From Comamonadaceae bacterium (GTDB lineage Bacteria; Pseudomonadota; Gammaproteobacteria; Burkholderiales; Burkholderiaceae_C): a DNA stretch of 64,000 nt. The DNA is taken from contig CANCER010000011.1 in the NCBI GenBank assembly GCA_947375135.1, forward strand, positions 1 to 64,000, written 5' to 3'. Both the position numbers and the translations under genes were made by a program. Numbering within the stretch: the stretch's first letter is position 1; each line of letters opens with the position of its first letter. Positions 57,901 through 64,000 of the stretch are shown piece by piece. Below the pieces are notes generated by a model. That model did no database searches. It saw nothing but the letters and a program-made list of their open reading frames with translations, and had not been told where the DNA came from.

Positions 57901-59541
57901 GAGCGAGATGTTGAAGTAGCGGTCATTGGCGCCATTCAGGAAGCGCACGCGGTAAGCCTTGGGTTCCACATGCATCACCGGGTAGGCCACCCCGTTGATC
58001 ACCGGGGTGTCCATGTAGGACTCGGGCGTTGCGGAGGGGCCCTTGCCGGCGGTACCGTCGGCATTGGAGCCGTCGGGAAAGGCGACCATGCCGTAGTCGG
58101 GGTCCAGGCGTGTGGCGCCCACCTTGGGCGGCAGGTAGGTGCCGTCCAGGTCATTGACAGCGTAGTCCCAGCGCCCGGCAGGATTGGTGCCTGCGCTTGC
58201 CGAGTCAAAGCCGGCGGCGGGTGGCGTGGTTCCCCACAACTGGAAGGGTTCGTACACGTGCGGGAACCACAGGTCGCCGGGTTGCCCCCAGGCCTTGGTG
58301 TCCCACTTGGCGTCTTGTACGCCAATGTCGGCGGGGACAAAGGTCTTGTCCTGAATCACCAACAGGATTTGGTCCAGCAGCGTGTTGGGGATGGCTTTGC
58401 TGATGGTTTGGCCATTCACGGTGCCGCCATTGAGCAGCGCCATTTCCGCCGCATCCATGAGGAAGTAGCTGGCCGCTTCGCCACCATAGGCGTTCTGGCG
58501 CGTCAGGCCGAAGGTGTGGTCGTGGTACCACATCAGGCGGGCGCTCTGGTCGTTGGGATAGAAGAGGGTGAGCGCGCCCTCACCCGGAAAAGGCATGTCG
58601 GGCACGTTCATCTGGCGGTTGCCGGATTTGTACGGTGAAGGGTCTGCCGCGGGGGTGATCCATTGGTGCGGGGTGCCGTCACTGATCCAGGGCGAGTCGC
58701 CACCGTGCAGGTGGAACGACACCCGGTTTTGCGGGTATTTATCGGGCGTCGCGCCCCCAGTCGGTGCCAGGCCGGCGCCGCCCAGCGACTCGTCCACCGG
58801 CAAAAAGATGTCGCCATTGCGGGCCGTTACCTTGCCTTGGGCATCCCGTGTGGCACGGCCTGGCGGTAACAGGTTGACCATCTGGGCGCGCACCGGGGTG
58901 CCCGAATGGGTCATGAGGGTGGGGCCCAGGTAGCTGGGCTTGTTGTAGGCGTAAACCTGCTCGCCGGCCGGGTTGGCTGTCGTTTTGCTACCCGGCCAGG
59001 TGATGGCGCTGCCATCCGGATAGGTCAACGCGACGGGGGCCGGCAGCGTCTGCTGGGTGACCGCATCCAGTGCTGTGGAGGGGGGGTTGACGGCTCCGGC
59101 CGGACGCTCGCTCAGCCGGGGGTAAAGCTGCACGTAACCCCGCAGCGTTGTGGCCTTTTGCAGGTCACTGTGCATGCGCTGCGCGTGCTCCACGACACCA
59201 ATGATGTAGTAGTCCGAACCGGGGTAGGTGGTCTTGTCTGCAACGCCCACTGCCATGTACTCGCCCGGCTGGCCGCCGGCAAAGGTGTTGGTTTTTGCTG
59301 CGGTCAGGCCGGGCAGTGTGTCCACAAACTTGCGCAACGCGGGGCTGTTGGCGTAGTAGGTGTTGATGGTGTTGCCGGCGCAGGCCGCCAGGGGCGACAC
59401 CCCGTCCAGACACACTTTGCCGGGACCGGCATGGGCCGACATCGACGCCAGCGCCATGCTCACCAGGGCGGCCGAAGTCAAGCGCTTGCTACGCGCTGCC
59501 TGGCTGCGCTTTTCATAACCCCGATTTATTTTTTCAAACAT
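54991..59541 (-). CDS. very large multicopper oxidase with C-terminal FN3-like repeats
   Basis: Cu motifs HLHGGDSPW, WYHDHTFG, HPMHFHLF, WHCHILGHEENDLMRPM; about five FN3-like repeats after the oxidase core; signal peptide. Confidence 0.9.
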   Translation of the reverse strand: MFEKINRGYEKRSQAARSKRLTSAALVSMALASMSAHAGPGKVCLDGVSPLAACAGNTINTYYANSPALRKFVDTLPGLTAAKTNTFAGGQPGEYMAVGVADKTTYPGSDYYIIGVVEHAQRMHSDLQKATTLRGYVQLYPRLSERPAGAVNPPSTALDAVTQQTLPAPVALTYPDGSAITWPGSKTTANPAGEQVYAYNKPSYLGPTLMTHSGTPVRAQMVNLLPPGRATRDAQGKVTARNGDIFLPVDESLGGAGLAPTGGATPDKYPQNRVSFHLHGGDSPWISDGTPHQWITPAADPSPYKSGNRQMNVPDMPFPGEGALTLFYPNDQSARLMWYHDHTFGLTRQNAYGGEAASYFLMDAAEMALLNGGTVNGQTISKAIPNTLLDQILLVIQDKTFVPADIGVQDAKWDTKAWGQPGDLWFPHVYEPFQLWGTTPPAAGFDSASAGTNPAGRWDYAVNDLDGTYLPPKVGATRLDPDYGMVAFPDGSNADGTAGKGPSATPESYMDTPVINGVAYPVMHVEPKAYRVRFLNGANDRYFNISLWKAAPSAPVTDPLTGKTTAADTELTIVPRDGTGANGFVNTSTDPAGVPDPSTAGPSIIQFGNETGFLPHPVVHQPTLMRFDINGEELAGDFYLGTAERADTVIDFSQFAGQTLIMYNDGTAPVPGGDPRYDYYTGNADQTAAGGAPGTLAGYGPNTRTLMQIRVAATLANGAAPEAAYDPTGSGGALATELPKAYAAVAEPHIEQAMPQSVDAASNEMVLASGAKVTLKVKTISGYTDSNIGRLIAQLGTELPGTVGATPLSYIDAPTEILHPDEVQYWWIKNYDVDNHPMHFHLFNVQVLAHRLMDGTLQPPAADEMGWKENVKNWPGADIIVALKPKTPQLPFGLPNSVRPLDPTMKDGATANDVLYGTAYTDGSTVPFAFNQLNLDASSPAYGQPMAQPVANIRTNFGWEYVWHCHILGHEENDLMRPMAFFPVVTAPAAPGNVAVDASGKVTWTDPTPATDSFGNANAATKGNTQNEIGFRVERAAVTGSGATATVGSFVALAAASPVVDSRVNTLANATSFQDPSTLAAITDYRYRVVAVNEAGDIASAPFTLKFALLAPVVNAQSTTVNGVPQTTVNWTNTATGAASYTVERCNGTACAAPAAAWVVLSSTLPADSTGYVDTTTADGSTYMYRVKAVRGATVGPAGSSTSVTAATTVAAPANLVAVGANGGNVLLAWTDTSTNETSFQVWRSLRGSGTFGLLATVARSAAAKTTKGTLVTYVDASAVAGTAYDYQVLAVNTNGSTVSSSLPSNTATATPPSTAPTGLTANTAGGVSVVLSWVDNSSNETAFQVTRTDAAGVRVVFTTPARSTALKVGAGGAVSYTDTTAVPLASYTYTVAAVTSAAGVQPVVTGVASQPVTAVLPLNVPTALTATPGATRSVLLGWTDRAANETGFLVQRATNSAFTAGLVTTAVPVPLAGTGGSGSYLATGLTKGTVYYFRVAATHALGASAYSAPVSVTAP

Positions 59542-59570
59542 TGCTGAATATTCCACTGGCAATGCACGAG

Positions 59571-59640
59571 AAGTCCAAAAGCCCCGGGTGGTGCACCGGG
59601 GAGAAATGCCTTTGCTATTGGTATCACGGCCGGTGGACTT
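59571..59640 (-). promoter_or_regulatory. structured leader candidate upstream of the multicopper oxidase
   Basis: Outer arms AAGTCCA/TGGACTT (59571-59577, 59634-59640) enclosing CCCCGG-N8-CCGGGG (59582-59601). Confidence 0.45.
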
Positions 59641-59826
59641 TTTTACCCGGGTGACAGAAGTGTTGATGCTGAGTCAACGCATCACAAGAACGCCAAATTT
59701 AACGACCCCCTTGAATTCCCAGCAGGTAATTTTTCACAACATTGCGTTTTTTATCAATTGATTGCCTGGAAGCAGCAGACAGTGGCGAGCATCTGCGGCC
59801 CGTTTGCGTACCCCCTTGCGCCAGGC

Positions 59827-60966
59827 TCAGGGTGTGGGCTTGCGCGCTACCGGCACACGCATGTCGTCCAGGTAGTCATGCGCGATGTTGATGCTGGAAA
59901 CCACACCCACGCTGTGCAGGTTTTCCTCAAGCCAATGGGCCGCACAGGTCCGGCCCAGATCGCGCAGACGGTAAATCAGATCGGCACTGGTTTCGGCCTT
60001 GCTCGATGCGGGGTAAGCATCCAGTTCCTTGCCGCCGTCTATGCGGTGCATGAGCACATCTTTGTAGTGCGTAGGGTCCAGCTTGCCCTCGGCCAGCAGG
60101 CGCTTCACAAAATCGATGGCGCGCATCTCGGCAATCAGGGCCGAGTTGAAGGTGATCTCGTTGAGCCGGTCCAGAATGTCCGCCGAGGTCGTGGGCACAT
60201 CGTGACGCCGGATCGGATTGATCTGCACCAACACCACATCCCGGCTGTCGCAGTTGTAGACCAGGGGGTGAATCGCCGGGTTGCCGGAATAGCCGCCATC
60301 CCAGTAGTGCTCGCCTTCGACCTCCACGGCCTGAAACACCGTGGGCAGGCAGGCCGAGGCCATCACCGCTTTGGCCGTCAGGCGATTGCCGGAGAAGATT
60401 TCGGCCTTGCCTGTGCTGACTTTGGTGGCCAGCACAAACACCTTCAAACCTTGGTAGGCGGCAAGGCGCTCAAAGTCGATTTGCCGCTCCAGAAAATCCT
60501 TGAGGGGGTTGATGTCCAGCGGGTTGGTCTGGTAGGGGGAAAAGGACTTGCCCCAGAAGCTGGCCATGGCATCGCTCACCATTTGCCCCGGGGAGGGGTG
60601 TCCGGCCAGCGCAGCCAGGCCGCCAAACAAGAGGTCAAAAGGCACACGCTGCGCATTGGAGATGGTGTTTTGAAGAGCCCCCATGGACACCACCCCGTCC
60701 CAGAACGCCTTGAGGGAGGCGCGTGCCGATTGGCGCATCTCACCCACCGGTTTTCCCTCAGCCTGCGCCAGGCCATGGGCCATGGCCACCGCATTCATGG
60801 CACCGGCACTGGTGCCGCTGATGCCCTCAAAGCCCAGCCGGCCATCCTCCAGCAAGGTGTCCAACACGCCCCAGGTAAAGGCGCCGTGCGAGCCGCCACC
60901 CTGCAAGGCCAGGTTGATGGGGCCATGGGAGGCCGGGTCAGGATGGCTGGATTGCAGTGTGGTCAT
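59827..60966 (-). CDS. patatin-like phospholipase family protein
   Basis: LQGGGSHGAFTWGVLD oxyanion hole, GTSAG nucleophile, DGGYSGNP catalytic Asp. Confidence 0.93.
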   Translation of the reverse strand: MTTLQSSHPDPASHGPINLALQGGGSHGAFTWGVLDTLLEDGRLGFEGISGTSAGAMNAVAMAHGLAQAEGKPVGEMRQSARASLKAFWDGVVSMGALQNTISNAQRVPFDLLFGGLAALAGHPSPGQMVSDAMASFWGKSFSPYQTNPLDINPLKDFLERQIDFERLAAYQGLKVFVLATKVSTGKAEIFSGNRLTAKAVMASACLPTVFQAVEVEGEHYWDGGYSGNPAIHPLVYNCDSRDVVLVQINPIRRHDVPTTSADILDRLNEITFNSALIAEMRAIDFVKRLLAEGKLDPTHYKDVLMHRIDGGKELDAYPASSKAETSADLIYRLRDLGRTCAAHWLEENLHSVGVVSSINIAHDYLDDMRVPVARKPTP

Positions 60967-61121
60967 GGTGTGATTTCGGGGAGTTCAAGGGTTCGATTGT
61001 TGCGGATTCAGCAGTGCACCAGTGCCGCAGCCGCTGTTTCTCTTCTGTTGGCGAAACTTTACAGTCCACGTCACCGATACGGCGCAGGCCGCAACCCCTT
61101 TGATCACACAGGACACCCACC

Positions 61122-61769
61122 ATGAAACTCTTGCACATTGACTCCAGCGTACTGGCCGACAGCTCCGTCTCGCGCAAACTGACCGCCCAGATCGTGGCCG
61201 AATGGAGTGCCAACCATGCGGGCACCACGGTGGACTATCTGGACCTGGCCACACAAGCCCCCAGCCACCTGTCGGCGGACTCGCTGGGCTTTCGCTTAGC
61301 CCAAGGCGCCGACCTGAGCGACGTGCAAAAGACCGAGAACGCCATCTCTGAAGCCCTGGTGCAGCAGTTCCTGGCCGCCGATGTGATCGTGGTCGGCGCC
61401 CCGCTGTACAACTTCTCCATCCCCAGCCAGCTCAAGGCCTGGATTGACCGTGTGGCCCAGGTCGGGCGCACCTTCCAGTACACCGCAACCGGCCCGGTGG
61501 GCCTGGCCGGTGGCAAGACCGTGATCGTGGCCTCCACCCGTGGCGGCATGTACTCCACCAGCGAAGGCGGACGCGCCATGGAGCACCAGGAAAGCTATCT
61601 GCAGACCGTGTTCGGCTTCTTTGGTGTGACCGATGTGCGCATCGTGCGCGCTGAAGGTCTGGCCATGGGGGACGCCGGCCGGGCACAGGCTCTGGCCTCG
61701 GCCGATACCGATATCAAGTCGGCCACCAAGGTGGCCGCCAACGCGGCCAACGCCCAGGCCGCCGCATAA
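61122..61769 (+). CDS. FMN-dependent NADH-azoreductase (AzoR family)
   Basis: [53 protein letters not shown]. Confidence 0.93.
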   Translation: MKLLHIDSSVLADSSVSRKLTAQIVAEWSANHAGTTVDYLDLATQAPSHLSADSLGFRLAQGADLSDVQKTENAISEALVQQFLAADVIVVGAPLYNFSIPSQLKAWIDRVAQVGRTFQYTATGPVGLAGGKTVIVASTRGGMYSTSEGGRAMEHQESYLQTVFGFFGVTDVRIVRAEGLAMGDAGRAQALASADTDIKSATKVAANAANAQAAA

Positions 61770-61830
61770 GACGGATGGGGGGCGCCGGGCCACGCCCTGC
61801 CTGAGCACGGCACGCGCATCGCCGCCGCAG

Positions 61831-61870
61831 AAAAAGCCCGGGCTGCAGCCATGCAGCGCCGGGTTTTTTT
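61831..61870. terminator. bidirectional intrinsic terminator
   Basis: AAAAAGCCCGGGCTGCA-GCCA-TGCAGCGCCGGGTTTTTTT; GC stem with T tract on both strands. Confidence 0.8.
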
Positions 61871-61960
61871 GCGTCATGTCAAACGAGGCGCCGTTGCGAC
61901 ACCCGTGCACGGTGGGGGTGCACATAATCGGCCACCGTTTACCGTCCCCAGGAGAAGTCC

Positions 61961-63628
61961 ATGGTTCACCCGCTTGCCGCCGATGCCACCCCCATCCCCG
62001 ATTACCAGCAATTCCTGGCGGACTTTCAGCCCGACAGCTTGGACAAAGAGTTCGCCGGGGACTTTGCCAAGGGCATGAACGCCGCCATCGAGTGCTGCGA
62101 CCGCTACGCACACGGCGGCCGCGTAGCGCTGTACTGGGAAGGGCAAGACGGACGGAGCACGACGCACACCTTTGAAGAGTTGAAAGAGGCCTCCTCGCGC
62201 TTTGCCAACTTTCTGGTCAGCCAGGGCGTGCAGCCGGGCGACCGCGTGGCCGGCTTGCTGCCGCGTGTGCCCGAGCTGCTGGTGGTGATTCTGGGTACCT
62301 GGCGCGCGGGAGCCGTCTACCAGCCGCTGTTCACCGCCTTCGGCCCCAAGGCGATTGAATACCGCGTCTCGTCCAGCGAAGCCAAGCTCATCGTGACGGA
62401 CAGCAACAACCGGCACAAGCTCAACGAGGTGCCCGACTGCCCCGCCATTGCCACCCTCGCCGGGGCCGCGCCGCTGGCAGCAGGGGACTTTGATTTCCAC
62501 GCCGAACTCGCACGCCACAGCGCCAGCTTCGCACCTGTCATGCGCACGGGCGACGACGCCTGCATGATGCTGTTCACATCGGGCACCACGGGTCTTGCCA
62601 AGGGCGTGGCTGTGCCCAACAAGGCGCTCAAGGCCTTCTATATGTACATGCGCTACGCGGTCGACCTGCGCCCTGAAGATACCTACTGGAACATTGCCGA
62701 TCCGGGCTGGGCCTACGGCCTGTACTACGCGGCCATAGGCCCGCTGCTGATGGGCCACGCCACGCTGTTTTACGAGGGCGCGTTCACGGTGGACAGCACC
62801 TACCGGGTCATACAGAAATACGGCATCACCAACCTGGCCGGTGCGCCCACCGCCTACCGCCTGCTGATTGCCGCCGGCGGCGACAAGGCCCTGCCGGTCA
62901 AGGGGCAGTTGCGCGTGGCCAGCAGCGCCGGTGAGCCGCTGAACCCGGAGGTGATCCGCTGGTTCCACGCGCATCTGGCCTGCCCGGTAAACGACCACTA
63001 TGGCCAGACCGAGATCGGCATGGTGCTGTGCAACTTCCACGGGCTGCACCATGCGGTGCGCGCCGGGTCTGCCGGTTACTCCGTGCCCGGCTTTCGCATG
63101 GTGGTGGTGAATGACGAGGGCGTGGAGCTGCCACCCGGTCAGCAGGGCACGCTGGCGGTGGACCGCGAGGCCTCCAGCCTGATGTACTTTGCGGGCTACT
63201 GGAAAGCCAACACCCCCGGCTTTGTCGGCCAGTACTACCTGACCGGCGACACGGTAGAGATGGACGCCCACGGCAACATTGCCTTTGTCGGGCGCGGCGA
63301 CGACATCATCACCTCGTCCGGCTACCGCATAGGCCCGTTTGATGTGGAGAGCTGCCTGATCGAGCACCCGGCCGTGGCCGAGACGGCCGTCATCGGCAAG
63401 CCCGACCCGGAGCGCACCGAGATCGTCAAGGCCTTTGTGGTGCTCAAGCAGGGCTATACCGCCAGCCCCGCGCTGGCTGAGGAGCTGCAACAGCTGGTGA
63501 AACACCGGTTGGCCGCGCACGCCTACCCGCGCGAGGTGCAGTTTGTGTATGAATTACCCAAGACACCTAGTGGAAAAATCCAGCGTTTTTTGCTGCGCCA
63601 GCAGGAAAGTGGTAAAACCAACGCCTGA
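61961..63628 (+). CDS. AMP-binding acyl-CoA synthetase (acetyl/propionyl-CoA synthetase-like)
   Basis: MLFTSGTTGLAKGV, YGQTEIGMV, YYLTGDTVEMDAHGNIAFVGRGDDIITSSGYRIGPFDVE, PKTPSGKIQRFLLR. Confidence 0.92.
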   Translation: MVHPLAADATPIPDYQQFLADFQPDSLDKEFAGDFAKGMNAAIECCDRYAHGGRVALYWEGQDGRSTTHTFEELKEASSRFANFLVSQGVQPGDRVAGLLPRVPELLVVILGTWRAGAVYQPLFTAFGPKAIEYRVSSSEAKLIVTDSNNRHKLNEVPDCPAIATLAGAAPLAAGDFDFHAELARHSASFAPVMRTGDDACMMLFTSGTTGLAKGVAVPNKALKAFYMYMRYAVDLRPEDTYWNIADPGWAYGLYYAAIGPLLMGHATLFYEGAFTVDSTYRVIQKYGITNLAGAPTAYRLLIAAGGDKALPVKGQLRVASSAGEPLNPEVIRWFHAHLACPVNDHYGQTEIGMVLCNFHGLHHAVRAGSAGYSVPGFRMVVVNDEGVELPPGQQGTLAVDREASSLMYFAGYWKANTPGFVGQYYLTGDTVEMDAHGNIAFVGRGDDIITSSGYRIGPFDVESCLIEHPAVAETAVIGKPDPERTEIVKAFVVLKQGYTASPALAEELQQLVKHRLAAHAYPREVQFVYELPKTPSGKIQRFLLRQQESGKTNA

Positions 63629-63648
63629 TCAAACCATCGGAGTTTCCT

Positions 63649-63972
63649 ATGATTTTTACAAAAAGAATGGTCGCCACAACACTTGGCTTGCTGCTGGCCG
63701 TGTCGGCCTTTGCCAAGGACATCGTCATCGACGTGCGCACCCCGCAGGAGTTCCAGTCCGGCCACGTAGAGGGCGCACTGAATCTGCCGCATGACAGCAT
63801 AGGCCGGGACATTTTCAAAGCCAAGGTCAGCAAGGACGACCATGTGGTCCTGTATTGCCGCTCGGGCCGCCGCTCCGATTTGGCCCTGGGCACGCTCAAG
63901 GGCCTGGGCTTTAGCAACGTCGAAAACTACGGCGGCTTTGAGCAGGCCCAAAAGCGCCTGCAAAAGCCATAA
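63649..63972 (+). CDS. secreted rhodanese-like protein (PspE-like)
   Basis: Signal peptide; IDVRTPQEFQSGHVEGALNLPHD; VVLYCRSGRRSDLALGTLK. Confidence 0.9.
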   Translation: MIFTKRMVATTLGLLLAVSAFAKDIVIDVRTPQEFQSGHVEGALNLPHDSIGRDIFKAKVSKDDHVVLYCRSGRRSDLALGTLKGLGFSNVENYGGFEQAQKRLQKP

Positions 63973-64000
63973 GGTCGCGCCGCCGCCGGCCGCCAAAAGG

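Noticed and set aside
54961-58638. 1,225-aa plus-strand ORF opposite the multicopper oxidase
   Set aside because: No recognisable domain, Gly/Arg/His-rich; the minus strand has intact copper motifs and FN3 repeats.
59571-59680. c-di-GMP (GEMM) or Mn riboswitch in the oxidase leader
   Set aside because: A GCAAAGGC segment is superficially similar, but I cannot align the conserved core; reported only as a structured leader.

Overview
The window looks like a GC-rich betaproteobacterial chromosome, probably Comamonadaceae/Rhodoferax-like by sequence feel; taxonomy was not tested. It is dominated by carbohydrate and polyol catabolism. (1) 1-4.1 kb: the end of a myo-inositol operon (iolC 3' end, iolD, iolE, iolB). 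(2) 4.4-5.1 kb: a Phd/PIN toxin-antitoxin pair. (3) 5.3-9.1 kb: an RpiR regulator and a sugar/inositol-type ABC importer on the minus strand, followed by a LacI regulator. (4) 10.7-18.4 kb: an operon that resembles the rhizopine mocCDEF/mocA genes (membrane di-iron hydroxylase, MocE-type Rieske ferredoxin, ferredoxin reductase, TIM-barrel isomerase, Gfo/Idh/MocA dehydrogenase). It is combined with a divergent PanB-like protein, purU, folD and an SGNH esterase. I propose it as an O-demethylation pathway for methylated inositols with built-in one-carbon disposal, sharing a palindromic LacI-type operator with the importer. (5) 18.6-35.1 kb: a second LacI-controlled cluster with a sugar ABC importer, two GMC oxidoreductases, an FRD/SDH-type flavoprotein, a sugar kinase, and an unexpected CoA-transferase, enoyl-CoA hydratase and aldehyde dehydrogenase. 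Its 3' end contains decayed genes (UPF0303, VOC, RelE/ParE remnant). (6) 36.6-46.4 kb: LysR/mmsA, a nucleobase permease, rhodanese, AhpD-like proteins, a CueR-like MerR and a taurine/nitrate-type ABC importer. (7) 46.5-59.5 kb: a roughly 2,220-aa pseudokinase/ATPase/GAF/hybrid histidine kinase, convergent with a cytochrome c-periplasmic-binding-protein fusion and a very large FN3-tailed multicopper oxidase. (8) 59.8-64 kb: patatin, azoreductase, acyl-CoA synthetase and rhodanese. I saw no tRNA, rRNA, CRISPR array or intact mobile element. All family assignments come from reading motifs, not from database searches.
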